64,000 nt of DNA from Rhodanobacter sp. OK091 (GTDB lineage Bacteria > Pseudomonadota > Gammaproteobacteria > Xanthomonadales > Rhodanobacteraceae): contig NZ_FRCH01000002.1 of the NCBI RefSeq assembly GCF_900142825.1, positions 62,001-126,000 of the forward strand, given 5' to 3'. Below, piece by piece: positions 24,498 to 33,383 of this stretch (positions within the stretch are counted from its first letter, which is position 1; the number at the start of each line of letters is the position of its first letter). The translations under genes and the position numbers were made by a program. The notes beneath the pieces were generated by a model that was not told where the DNA came from, searched no databases, and saw only the letters and a program-made list of their open reading frames with translations.

Positions 24498-25628
24498 CTA
24501 CCTCAGCAACGTGGCGGGATCGGCGCGGCGCAGGCTGCGCATCGCGGCCAGCCCGGAGACGGCGGCCAGCCCCATGACCAGAATGATGCAGGCCAGCGCC
24601 GCCGGCACGTTCAGCACCACCGGCACGTCCTGGCTGCGCGCCAGCATCATCAGCACGATGCCCAACGCGCTGGCGCCAAGCAGGCCCAGCGCACCGACCC
24701 AGAACGCCTGCTCCAGCACCACCCTGCGCAATGCCGCCACGCCTACGCCGAGCGCGTTGAGGGTGGCATATTCGCGTACCGAGCCGTTGACTGCGGCGAT
24801 CAGGGTCTGGCTGGTGATCACCGCACCGACCAGGAACACGATGCCCGCCAGGAACAGCACGCCGGCGCCGGCGCCGGTATCGAACAACCAGTACAGCACC
24901 GAGCGCCGTGCAAAATCTTTGGCGCTCCAGGTGGTGTACGGGCCGAACGCTGTGTCGCCACGCAGGCGCGCGGCGACCGCATTGGCCTGGGACGAATCGC
25001 GCAGCTTGGCGACCAGATAAGTCGGGCCACTGTCGGCCGGATCGTCGTTCAGCCGCCGCGCGGTATCCAGCGAGCACAGCACGTTGACGCCGCCCAGCGC
25101 ACGCAGGCCGCTACTGATGCCGACCACACGCACCGGATGGCCGTTGATGGTGGCGGTCTGGCCGATGGTGACGCCGAGCTGGTCCAGCACGGAGCGGTCG
25201 ACGACGACGGCGTCCGGTTCGGCCAGCCGCGCACGCAATCCGGCCGGCAATGCCTTGGAGAACATCAGGCCATTGGCACTCGGATCGATACCGGAGACGA
25301 ACACCGAAACGCCGCCGGTTTCACCAGCGCCGCGCCAGTCGCCGTCGACCCAGATATACGGTTCGACCCGCTGCACCGCCGGATCCATCAGTACATGCGA
25401 TTCCACGTCGGCACTGATGGTGCGGCCCGAACCCACGCTCTGGGTGCCGGGATAACCCACCCATACGTCAGCCGAGGAACCGGTGATGTACAGGCTGGTG
25501 CTGCCGAAGATGCCCAGCACCAGAGCGATCTGCAGCAACTGCAACAAGCCGGCGAAGCCTACCGCCAGCATGGCCGGCAGAAAGCGCCGCCATTCGTAGA
25601 TCAGTGTCTTGCGCGCGAGGGCCACCAT
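24498..25628 (-). CDS. ABC-exporter permease (MacB/DevC/FtsX-type)
   Basis: 376 residues from ATG 25628, which shares one base with the stop of the outer-membrane factor gene. One N-terminal membrane helix (about 14-38), a ~230-residue periplasmic MacB-type core domain (YITGSSADVWVGYPG, VVGISSGLRALGG), then three C-terminal helices with the FtsX cytoplasmic loop (REYATLNALGVG). This is the four-helix DevC/MacB architecture with a separate ATPase. It stands two bases from the start of the ATPase gene. It would drive substrate from the periplasmic leaflet through the adaptor and outer-membrane channel. Confidence 0.9.
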   Translation of the reverse strand: MVALARKTLIYEWRRFLPAMLAVGFAGLLQLLQIALVLGIFGSTSLYITGSSADVWVGYPGTQSVGSGRTISADVESHVLMDPAVQRVEPYIWVDGDWRGAGETGGVSVFVSGIDPSANGLMFSKALPAGLRARLAEPDAVVVDRSVLDQLGVTIGQTATINGHPVRVVGISSGLRALGGVNVLCSLDTARRLNDDPADSGPTYLVAKLRDSSQANAVAARLRGDTAFGPYTTWSAKDFARRSVLYWLFDTGAGAGVLFLAGIVFLVGAVITSQTLIAAVNGSVREYATLNALGVGVAALRRVVLEQAFWVGALGLLGASALGIVLMMLARSQDVPVVLNVPAALACIILVMGLAAVSGLAAMRSLRRADPATLLR

Positions 25629-27091
25629 CAGCGGCGCGCTCCGTCGGGAGTGGATGCATCTTGCTGCTGCGTATCCGTCTCGGCGACGGTCGGCAACGGT
25701 GCGCCGCCGAGGGCCTTGAACAGTGCCACGTAGGCCAGGCTGTGCCCGGCCCGGGCATCGGTCAATTCGATCGCGGCCTGATCGGCGGCTATGCGGCTCT
25801 CGGCAAAATCGAGCGGACTGCCCAGGCGCAGGTTCACCCGCGTTTGTGCGGCCTGATCGACGCGCTGCAGCGCCTGCCATGCGAGCAGGCTGTGCTGTTC
25901 ACGCTGCTGCTGCTGCTGCACGGCTCCCAGTGCGGTTTCCACCTCGGTCACACCTTGCAGCACCGCTTGCCGGTAAGCCAGCACGCTGGCTTTCAGCTCG
26001 TGATCCTTCGCATGCTTGGCAGCCAGCCGGATACCCCAGTCGAACAAGGGAATATTGAGTTCCGGCCCTATCGAGACGATCGAATTGGGGGTATTGGCAT
26101 ATCTGTGGTTGTTGTCGATGTCGGTCGACCAGTCGATCGAACCGCCCAGGCCGATGCTGGGAAACAGATCGGCATGCGCCAGCGCCAGTGCGCCGGCGGC
26201 CTGCAGCACGTCCGCTTCTGCGCGGGCAATCTCCGGCCGCGTGCGGACCAGGTCGGCCGGGGCGCTGGCGAGCTGCCATGCGCCCAGTTCGGGCTGCATG
26301 CCCGGTTGCAGCCATGCGGCGTCGGGCTGGTTCCGGCCGAGCAGCATGGCCAGTCGCTGGGCACTGGCCGTAATGGCCTGCCGAGGCGCCGCCAGGGCGG
26401 CCGTGGATTGCGCGAATGCGGCCTGGGCTTGATCCACCGTCCCGGGTGCTACCAGTTGCAGGCGCTGGCGTACCTGCTGCAACTGCCATTCGTGCTCGCG
26501 GGCCTGGTTGATCCCCAGCAGCAGCTTTTCCTGCTGTTGGGCGCTGCGCAGCTCGATCCACTCACGCACGACTTCGGCGACCAGCGAGACCTGCGCGCTG
26601 CGCAGGTCGGCGAGGCCGGCATCCAGTGCTCCCTGGGCTTCCCGCCGGGTGCCCTCGGCCCGGCCAAACAGGCCAAACTCCCAGCTGGCATCGAAGCCGA
26701 GCAGCAGGTAGGAAGCACTTGCGCTCGGTTCGACCACGTCGTTGGTGCTCGCACGCAGCGACGGCAGGTAGCGCGCCTGGGAGCGGTCGCGCAGCGCACG
26801 TACGGCGCGCAGTCGCTCGACCGCCTGGGCCACATCGAGATTGTTGGCCAACGCACGGTCGACCAGAGCATCGAGTTCGGAATCGCCGAAGGCATGCCAC
26901 CAGCCATGCAGATCGGTCGGCTTGGCCGGATCCGAGGCCATCGCGTGCTGCCATTGGGCTGGCACGGGCGGCGTCAACTTGGGCAGCGGTGCAGCGCAAC
27001 CGGCGAGCCCGCACAGCGCGGCGCCCAGCATGCATGCGCGCAGCCGGTTGCCGGGAGTTGCCTTGCTCAGTCGAAATGGCACGGGGTGCAT
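25628..27091 (-). CDS. NodT-family outer-membrane efflux lipoprotein
   Basis: 487 residues from ATG 27091, giving a lipoprotein signal (GAALCGLAGC). Longer open frames upstream lack a signal and read into the gap behind the kinase gene. The protein has the RND/ABC outer-membrane-factor pattern: WWHAFGDSELDALVDRAL near the N-terminus, two repeats with long helices, and PELNIPLFDWG in the second repeat. It is the first gene of the exporter operon, 169 bases after the sensor kinase stop. I saw no convincing promoter in that gap, so it may be co-transcribed with the two-component genes or have its own regulated start. Confidence 0.88.
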   Translation of the reverse strand: MHPVPFRLSKATPGNRLRACMLGAALCGLAGCAAPLPKLTPPVPAQWQHAMASDPAKPTDLHGWWHAFGDSELDALVDRALANNLDVAQAVERLRAVRALRDRSQARYLPSLRASTNDVVEPSASASYLLLGFDASWEFGLFGRAEGTRREAQGALDAGLADLRSAQVSLVAEVVREWIELRSAQQQEKLLLGINQAREHEWQLQQVRQRLQLVAPGTVDQAQAAFAQSTAALAAPRQAITASAQRLAMLLGRNQPDAAWLQPGMQPELGAWQLASAPADLVRTRPEIARAEADVLQAAGALALAHADLFPSIGLGGSIDWSTDIDNNHRYANTPNSIVSIGPELNIPLFDWGIRLAAKHAKDHELKASVLAYRQAVLQGVTEVETALGAVQQQQQREQHSLLAWQALQRVDQAAQTRVNLRLGSPLDFAESRIAADQAAIELTDARAGHSLAYVALFKALGGAPLPTVAETDTQQQDASTPDGARR

Positions 27092-27260
27092 TTTTCCATG
27101 GTGATGCCTTGACGCCGGTATATCCGTCGGTTCTCGGTGACGGCTCTCGCGCGTCATGATCGTGGTCCGGTACCTGCTTATTCTGAGGGCATCGGGCGAG
27201 ATCGCAAAACCGGACCGGTCAGCGCTAGGCGGTATACAGCGAAGCATGCGCCGATCAGGC

Positions 27261-28664
27261 TCATGCGGGGCGGGTCGCGGGGGAGATTGACGGCGGCGGG
27301 AAGCGCACTTCCACCACCAGCCCATGTTCCTCGGCTAGCCGATAAATCACCTCGGCGTGATGCCGTTCGGCAATCCGCTGGACGATCGCCAGCCCCAGCC
27401 CGCTGCCTTCCTCGCCATTGTCGGCAGCGCGGAAAAAGCGCTCGTGCAGGCGCGGCAGCAGTTCGGGTGGCACGCCGGGCCCGTTGTCCTCGACTCGGAG
27501 GCTGGCGCCGCCATCGGCGCTGGCCTCCAGATTGACGGTGACGGTACTGCCACGACCGGCGTACCGCATGGCGTTGTCGATCAGATTGTCCAGCAGATCC
27601 AGCACGCTGGCCGCGTCGCCATCGATATATAGCGGTCGGGTGAGGCCCTCGTAGCCCAGATCGATCCCGGCGCGGATCGCCTCATGGATGCGCTGCGCTA
27701 CTGCTTCGGGAATCAATCGACCCAGGTCGAGCAGGCCGCGCTCTACGTTATCCAACGGCGCTGCCTGCGCACGGGTCAGCGCCAGCAGTTGCGACGATGT
27801 ACGCGCGGCGCGCTGGGTCAACCGCTGGATGTGGACGAGTGCGTCGGTCACCGTTTCGGGTCGCGGATCGGCCAGCGCGCGGTCGACATGCAGGCTCAAC
27901 CCGGTCAGTGGCGTGCGCAGCTGATGGGCGGCATCGGCGATGAAACGGTCATGCAAGGCCAGCATGCCGCGCAGGCGGCCGAACAACGCGTCGATGGTGC
28001 GTGTCAGCGGCTGGATTTCCTGCGGCACATCGGGGCCGTCGATCGGAGTCAGTTCATGCGAACGGGCCGCCAATCGGGCTGTCAGTGGGTCGATGACGCG
28101 CAGGCCGCGGCTGACCCCGAACCAGACCAGCGACAGCACGCAAACGATCAGCAAGGTCTGCATCAGGATCGCCAGCAGCAAGATTTCCCGTGCTTGTTCA
28201 CGTCGATCGCGCAGGGTTTCGGCGACGGTGATGATCAGGCTGTCACCGGGGTCGCGGGGCGATGCAGTGCGGACCGTCGCCACCCGCAGGCTGTGTTTGT
28301 CGAGCCTGCTGTCGTACAGCCTCGGTGCGGCGCCGAGTGGAGGCGCCTGCGCGAGCTGCGGCAGCTGCCCGTTGCCGGCCAGCAGGCCGTGTCGCATGCT
28401 GATTATGCTGAAGTAGCTGCGACCTCCCGGATCGTATTCGAGCAGGAACCGCGCTTGCGGTGTCAGCTCGCTGCCCAGCTGGTCGTTACCGAGCATCTTC
28501 GCCACGGTCAGCGCATCGTCGCTCAGGTCACGGTCGTGCACCCGGTTGGCATAGGTCAGCGCCACGCCATAGGTCAGCAGCGCGTCCAGCAACAGCAGGG
28601 CAGCCATCGGAATCAGCAGGAAAATCAGCAGGCGGCGACGCAAGCTGGGACGCAGGCGACTCAT
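27261..28664 (-). CDS. Membrane sensor histidine kinase (TctE/QseC-like)
   Basis: 467 residues from ATG 28664, overlapping the response-regulator stop (ATGA). Membrane helices near 12-34 and 162-185 flank a ~125-residue periplasmic domain; then HAMP, the H box with H247 (DAAHQLRTPL), N box (LDNLIDNAMRYAG), EDNGPGVPPELL and GEEGSGLGLAIVQR. The periplasmic region fits the two-component sensor kinase N-terminal domain of TctE-like proteins, some of which sense carboxylates. It lies directly upstream of the ABC exporter operon in the same direction, so that operon is the natural target. Confidence 0.92.
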   Translation of the reverse strand: MSRLRPSLRRRLLIFLLIPMAALLLLDALLTYGVALTYANRVHDRDLSDDALTVAKMLGNDQLGSELTPQARFLLEYDPGGRSYFSIISMRHGLLAGNGQLPQLAQAPPLGAAPRLYDSRLDKHSLRVATVRTASPRDPGDSLIITVAETLRDRREQAREILLLAILMQTLLIVCVLSLVWFGVSRGLRVIDPLTARLAARSHELTPIDGPDVPQEIQPLTRTIDALFGRLRGMLALHDRFIADAAHQLRTPLTGLSLHVDRALADPRPETVTDALVHIQRLTQRAARTSSQLLALTRAQAAPLDNVERGLLDLGRLIPEAVAQRIHEAIRAGIDLGYEGLTRPLYIDGDAASVLDLLDNLIDNAMRYAGRGSTVTVNLEASADGGASLRVEDNGPGVPPELLPRLHERFFRAADNGEEGSGLGLAIVQRIAERHHAEVIYRLAEEHGLVVEVRFPPPSISPATRPA

Positions 28665-29350
28665 GCGGAACTGCCCGCGGATTCCGCCACTTCTTCCAGC
28701 AAATAGCCGAGGCCGCGGATCGTGCGCACGCCGGTGCCGCTGCCTTGCAGCTTGCGGCGCAAGCGGTGGATCGCGATGTCCAGGCCGTTGTCGGTCAACT
28801 CTTGATCCCAGTCGCACAGCGCCTCGATCAGCTGGGCACGACTGGTGACGCGATCGGCACGCAATGCCAGCGCTTCCAACAGGCTGAATTCGCGCGCAGT
28901 CAATTCCAGTGGCGACCGGTCGATCCACGCGCGGTGTCCAGGCAGATCCAGCCGCAGCCGGCCCAACTCCAGCTCCGGCTTGCCCTGACTGCTGGCCCGG
29001 CGCAGCAGGGCACGCACACGTGCCTCGAACTCGGCCAGCGCGAAGGGCTTCACCAGATAATCATCGGCGCCCAGGTCGAGCACGCGGATGCGTTCGGGCA
29101 GGCCGTCGCGGGCGGTTACTACCAGCACCGGCATCACCGTGCCGCGACTGCGCAGGCGGCGCAGCACCTCGCTGCCATCGAGCGAGGGCAGGCCAAGGTC
29201 CAGTACCAGCAGGTCGTAGTCGTGATCGCGCAGGGCTGCGTCAGCCAGACTGCCACTGGTCACATGGTCCACGGCATGCCCACCGTGCCGCAGCGATGCG
29301 CAAATCGCACCGGCGATGGAAGGGTCGTCTTCGGCCAGCAAAATGCGCAT
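28661..29350 (-). CDS. OmpR-family response regulator (TctD/QseB-like)
   Basis: 229 residues: receiver with acidic pair D8-D9, phospho-acceptor D51 (VLDLGLPSLDG), conserved T and K (VTARDGL, YLVKPFA), then winged helix (LTAREFSLLEAL, LDIAIHRLRRKL, IRGLGYLL). Start ATG 29350 is at the edge of a divergent intergenic region. Its stop overlaps the kinase start. I looked for the PmrA-type repeat found near the other TCS and did not see it here or before the exporter operon, so the two systems probably read different sites. Confidence 0.92.
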   Translation of the reverse strand: MRILLAEDDPSIAGAICASLRHGGHAVDHVTSGSLADAALRDHDYDLLVLDLGLPSLDGSEVLRRLRSRGTVMPVLVVTARDGLPERIRVLDLGADDYLVKPFALAEFEARVRALLRRASSQGKPELELGRLRLDLPGHRAWIDRSPLELTAREFSLLEALALRADRVTSRAQLIEALCDWDQELTDNGLDIAIHRLRRKLQGSGTGVRTIRGLGYLLEEVAESAGSSA

Positions 29351-29615
29351 CGTGGATTATGGGCTCCGTATGGATTGAGGTGGCCGATGCCGCCGACAAC
29401 AAGGCTTTGGCCGGAATGGTTTCTAGATTCTAGTGGGTGCTTGATGGGCGCGGTCAGCGTCGTCGGAATCTGCGGCCCTGCGCCCCTCCTGACCATTCAT
29501 GGCGGCTGCAGTTCCCACGATCGGGTATTTACGCGCCGACGGCATGACCTCTGGCCTATGCTGCATGAGCCGGTTGCGTGCACTCTCCGTGAATTGCCCG
29601 GGGGGAGTAGCAAGC

Positions 29616-31868
29616 ATGCGGCCAGTTGTACGCAAATGGGGTTATCTGTGTGCCGTGACCATGTCGGTTGCGGTGTGTCCGTTGACGTTGATGGCGCAGT
29701 CGAGCCTCCCAACCAAGGCTGCCAGCACGCCGCCCAGTGCGGCTTCGGCGCCGGCCAGCTCCAGTACAGCCGTCCTCCCCGACATCCCGTTTGCCGCCGC
29801 CAACGCGGCCGCCCCATCGGCGCCCAGCACTGCAGATGCGTGGGGTGGCGAGCGTACGGGCAACGAAGCAACCTTGTCCGATCGCGTGGTGAGCTACCGG
29901 ATCGACGCCGAGCTGGATGCCGCGAAGCATGCGGTGACCGGCAAAGAGCGCATGACCTGGCGCAATCGCAGCGATCGCCCGGTCAGTCGCGTTTATTTCC
30001 ATCTGTACCTCAACGGATTCCAGAACGAGGGCAGCACCTGGTTCACCGAACGCAAAGTGCTGACGGCGCACGGCCGTTCGCGCGGTGCGGCCGCGCTGAA
30101 GAAAGGCGAATGGGGTTGGATCGATCTGCAGCAGGTCAAGCAAGGTGATGCGGCGCTGAAGTGGACCTTCGTGCAGCCCGATGGCGGTCCGGCCACCGAC
30201 CAGACCGTGGTGCGCATCGATCTGGCCGAACCGGTTGCGGCCGGCGCCACCTTGACGCTGGATATCGACTTCCTCAGCCAGTTGCCGCGGGTGGTCGAGC
30301 GCACCGGCTGGTTCGGCGATTTCAACCTGGTCGGGCAATGGTTCCCCAAGATCGGCGTGCTGGAACTGGCGGGTGAGCGTGGCGCCACCGCGCCGCGCTG
30401 GAACGTGCACGAGTTCCATTTCAACAGCGAGTTCTACGCTGACTTCGGCCTGTACGACGTGAGCCTGACGGTGCCCAGCGATTACACCGTCGGCGCGGTC
30501 GGCCAGTTGCAGGAGCAACCGCAGGTGGCGAACGGCAAGACCACGTATCACTTCGTGCAAGGCGACGTGCACGATTTCGCCTGGGTGGCGGCCAAGGGTT
30601 ACCAGACGCTGGACGGTAGCTGGCAGGGGCCGGGTAGCCCGAAGGTGGCGTTGAAGGTGCTGTATCCGCCCGAGTACGTCGGTAGCGCGCAGCCCCAGCT
30701 CAAGGCCAGCATCGATTCGCTGGACTACTTCTCGAAGACGCTGGGCGCGTACCCGTACCGCACGCTCACCGTGGTGGTACCGCCGTACAACGCCAGCGAG
30801 GCGGGTGGCATGGAATATCCGACGTTCTACACCACCGAGGGCTACACCAAGGTCGAGCCGGGCACGCTTGATCAGTTCGGTTCCGACTTTGTCACCATCC
30901 ACGAGTTCGGCCACGGTTACTTCTACGGCATTCTCGCCTCGAACGAATTCGAGGAGCCGATGCTCGATGAAGGCCTCAACGAATACTGGGACCAGCGCAT
31001 GCTGCGCGAGCGCGGGCAGAACATCGATCTCACCACACCGATGCTGCGCCGGCTGGGTTTTTCGCCATCGTTCCCCGGCTTTGCGATGGAGCGCATGGCT
31101 TCAGGCCTGAAGCAGCCGGCCGATCCGCTCGGCGAGAATGCATGGGATCGTTTTTCCAGCAGCAGCTATGGCACGGTGTATTCGCGCACCGCCACGGCGA
31201 TGCACGATCTGGAAGAGCGCCTGGGTAAAGAGGTGACGGAGCGTGCCTTCCACGAGTACTACAAACGCTGGCACTTCCGGCATCCATCCGCGGCCGATCT
31301 GCGGACCACCCTGATCGATGTCTCCGGCAACGCGAAGGCGGTCAACGAGATCTTCGGCCAGTATGTGTATGGCACCGCGCGCATCGATGACCGTGTCGCC
31401 AGCATCGACACAGTCGAAGTGCTGCCACAGATCGGCAGCGTGCTGAAGGATGGCAAGCGCACCGAGTTCAACAGCAGCGAGCTCGACAAGCAGATCGACA
31501 AGCAGCGTGAGGATTGGGCCAAGGCTCATCCGAAAGCGAAGCCGGGCAGCGGGCCATTTCCGTGGACCAGCACGGTGACCGTGTCGCGCGACGGCGCTCA
31601 GGTGCCGCAGCTGTTGCGTGTGAAATTTGCCGATGGCAGCAGCGAGGACGTGAAGTGGAATGACGACCGGCGCTGGGCCCGCTTCGTCTTCACCAAGCCG
31701 GCCAAGGTGATTTCGGCTGCCCTCGATCCCGAGCAGAAGGTTTATCTGGATTCGAACAAGCTCAACGACAGCCTGACCACCAAGGCCGACGGCACCGCCT
31801 CGCGTCGCTGGAGCGCGGATGTCGCCTCTTTGCTGCAGACTTTCTATGCCTTGGTGGGGTCACTCTGA
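29616..31868 (+). CDS. Exported M1-family (gluzincin) metallopeptidase
   Basis: 750 residues from ATG 29616, chosen for the GGGGGAG site 9 bases upstream and the N-terminal signal (about 1-28, YLCAVTMSVAVCPLTLMAQ). Zinc site HEFGH at H429 followed by E after 18 residues (H-E-x-x-H-x18-E), plus GGMEYP, the counterpart of the GxMEN exopeptidase motif. M1 enzymes remove N-terminal residues from peptides; this one is periplasmic or secreted. A Ser/Ala/Pro-rich linker (residues 30-75) separates signal and enzyme. The last base of the stop is the first of the next gene's start, so they are coupled. Confidence 0.88.
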   Translation: MRPVVRKWGYLCAVTMSVAVCPLTLMAQSSLPTKAASTPPSAASAPASSSTAVLPDIPFAAANAAAPSAPSTADAWGGERTGNEATLSDRVVSYRIDAELDAAKHAVTGKERMTWRNRSDRPVSRVYFHLYLNGFQNEGSTWFTERKVLTAHGRSRGAAALKKGEWGWIDLQQVKQGDAALKWTFVQPDGGPATDQTVVRIDLAEPVAAGATLTLDIDFLSQLPRVVERTGWFGDFNLVGQWFPKIGVLELAGERGATAPRWNVHEFHFNSEFYADFGLYDVSLTVPSDYTVGAVGQLQEQPQVANGKTTYHFVQGDVHDFAWVAAKGYQTLDGSWQGPGSPKVALKVLYPPEYVGSAQPQLKASIDSLDYFSKTLGAYPYRTLTVVVPPYNASEAGGMEYPTFYTTEGYTKVEPGTLDQFGSDFVTIHEFGHGYFYGILASNEFEEPMLDEGLNEYWDQRMLRERGQNIDLTTPMLRRLGFSPSFPGFAMERMASGLKQPADPLGENAWDRFSSSSYGTVYSRTATAMHDLEERLGKEVTERAFHEYYKRWHFRHPSAADLRTTLIDVSGNAKAVNEIFGQYVYGTARIDDRVASIDTVEVLPQIGSVLKDGKRTEFNSSELDKQIDKQREDWAKAHPKAKPGSGPFPWTSTVTVSRDGAQVPQLLRVKFADGSSEDVKWNDDRRWARFVFTKPAKVISAALDPEQKVYLDSNKLNDSLTTKADGTASRRWSADVASLLQTFYALVGSL

Positions 31869-32788
31869 TGATCAGTAAACATGCTTCCCGCCGGGTGGAT
31901 TTCGGTGCCGCCGCGCGCGCGCCGTTGATGGCGATGCAATGGCGCCTGCTGTTGCTGTGGATACTGTTTTTGCTGCTGCCGACGGCGGTGGTCAGCATGC
32001 CGCTATGGCGCGCACTGAGCGGTTTGCTCGATCACTCGGTACACGCGCAGGCGTGGGCTGCACAGTTCAGCCCGTTGATGTTTGGCGACACCATGTCGGC
32101 GCTGAGCGACAGCGCCGGCTGGTTCAATGGCGTAGCGTTGTTAGGCCTGCTGTTGACCGTGCTGCTGTCGCCGTTCCTCAACGGTATGGTGATCGGCAGC
32201 GGGCGCGCCGGACGCGTGCTGGGCTTCAGTCACCTGCTTCAGTGCGGCATCGTCGAATATGGCCGCATGTTCCGCCTGATGCTGTGGTCGATCCTGCCGT
32301 ATGCGGTGGCGGCGGCGCTGATCGGTGTCGTGTTCCATGCGGTGGACGGGATCGAAAGCAAGGCGGTGCTGGAATCGAAGGTGGACAACGTGTCGCATAT
32401 CGCCATCGGGGTGGCTGTGCTGCTGTTCGTGCTGGCGCAGGCCATCGTGGAGTCGGGCCGTGCCGCGTTCATCGCGGACAATGGTTTGCGCTCGGCCACG
32501 CGTGCGTTCGGCCGCGGCTTCATGCAGCTGCTGCGCCGGCCGTTCAGCACCTTGCTGTGCTACCTGCTGATCAGCCTGGTCGGTTATGCGATCGCGCTGG
32601 CGCTCGGCGTGGGCCGTGTGCATACCACGGCGATTGGCGTGGGGGGCCTGGTGCTGGCCGTGTTGCTGGCGCAGCTGGTGGTACTGGTACTCGGCTGGGT
32701 TCGAGTGGCCCGGTTGTTTGCGCTGGCCGAGGTGGCGCGTTCGCTGTCGTCATCGCGCCGCGGCAGCGGGTTGCCGCCCGCCTTGTGA
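31868..32788 (+). CDS. Multi-pass membrane protein of unknown function, coupled to M1 peptidase
   Basis: 306 residues with about six hydrophobic segments (near 25-48, 85-102, 137-155, 175-195, 230-252, 258-280). I do not recognise a family motif. The N-terminus is basic and cytoplasmic-looking (MISKHASRRVDFG); the C-terminus ends in a Ser/Arg-rich tail. Its ATG shares one base with the stop of the M1 peptidase gene (TGATG), which implies co-translation and a functional link, perhaps anchoring or regulating the peptidase. A stem-loop follows the stop. Confidence 0.7.
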   Translation: MISKHASRRVDFGAAARAPLMAMQWRLLLLWILFLLLPTAVVSMPLWRALSGLLDHSVHAQAWAAQFSPLMFGDTMSALSDSAGWFNGVALLGLLLTVLLSPFLNGMVIGSGRAGRVLGFSHLLQCGIVEYGRMFRLMLWSILPYAVAAALIGVVFHAVDGIESKAVLESKVDNVSHIAIGVAVLLFVLAQAIVESGRAAFIADNGLRSATRAFGRGFMQLLRRPFSTLLCYLLISLVGYAIALALGVGRVHTTAIGVGGLVLAVLLAQLVVLVLGWVRVARLFALAEVARSLSSSRRGSGLPPAL

Positions 32789-32798
32789 TGAATGCGGT

Positions 32799-32821
32799 CC
32801 CTGCCGGCGCAGCCGGCAGGG
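32799..32821. terminator. GC-rich stem-loop between converging genes
   Basis: CCCTGCCGGC pairs perfectly with GCCGGCAGGG around a 3-base loop, midway between the converging membrane-protein and acetyltransferase genes. There is no T-run on either side, so it is a candidate terminator only. Confidence 0.4.
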
Positions 32822-32837
32822 CGACCGTCTGGTCGTA

Positions 32838-33377
32838 CTAGCCGTAGGCTCGGCGGTGCTCGCGGTGCGGCGGGTAGTAGGCGAACACGTGGCTGTGGCT
32901 GCCGTAGAAATCCATGTCTTCGATGTGCTCGCCGCCGAGGCGCTCGGCCACCCGGTCGGAAGCCTCGTTGCCGATCCGCACCAGGCTGATCACCCGCGGG
33001 GCATGCAGATGCTTCCAGGCGAATTCGAGTACGGCATTGCCTGCTTCGGTGGCATAGCCTTGATGGCGATGTTCCGGTTTCAGCATCCAGCCCAGCTCCA
33101 GATCGGGCCAGCCATCGGGGTACATCAGGCCGGCACGGCCGATGAATTCGCCCGTGGATTTCAGTTCCAGCGCCCACATGCCGAACCCGCGCAACTGCCA
33201 GTGACCCAGCAGCATCGCCAGTGAGCGCCAGGCATTGGTGCGGTCCAGCGGCTGGCCATCGCCGATCCAGCGCGTGCTGTCCGGGTCGGCGAGCATCGCG
33301 GCGTAGTCGTTGAAATGCTGTTCGGTCAGCGCGGTAAGGCGCAGGCGCGCCGTTTCAAGAGTAGGGATATCAAACAT
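32838..33377 (-). CDS. GNAT acetyltransferase, RimJ/RimL type
   Basis: 179 residues. Typical RimJ/RimL pattern: N-terminal LETARLRLTALTEQHF, middle strand GFGMWALELKSTGEFIGRAGL, acetyl-CoA loop region HRHQGYATEAGNAVLEFA, and VISLVRIGNEASDRVAERLG. Family members acetylate N-terminal amines of ribosomal proteins, amino acids or antibiotics; the substrate here is unknown. Convergent with the membrane-protein gene and 6 bases from the end of the SET-domain gene on the same strand (which lies upstream of it), so they could be co-transcribed. Confidence 0.87.
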   Translation of the reverse strand: MFDIPTLETARLRLTALTEQHFNDYAAMLADPDSTRWIGDGQPLDRTNAWRSLAMLLGHWQLRGFGMWALELKSTGEFIGRAGLMYPDGWPDLELGWMLKPEHRHQGYATEAGNAVLEFAWKHLHAPRVISLVRIGNEASDRVAERLGGEHIEDMDFYGSHSHVFAYYPPHREHRRAYG

Positions 33378-33383
33378 TTACGA

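Noticed and set aside
27092-27260. A promoter for the ABC exporter operon (TTGCGA with a weak AGAATA)
   Set aside because: The -10 match is poor and no regulator repeat is visible, so I did not list it as a feature.
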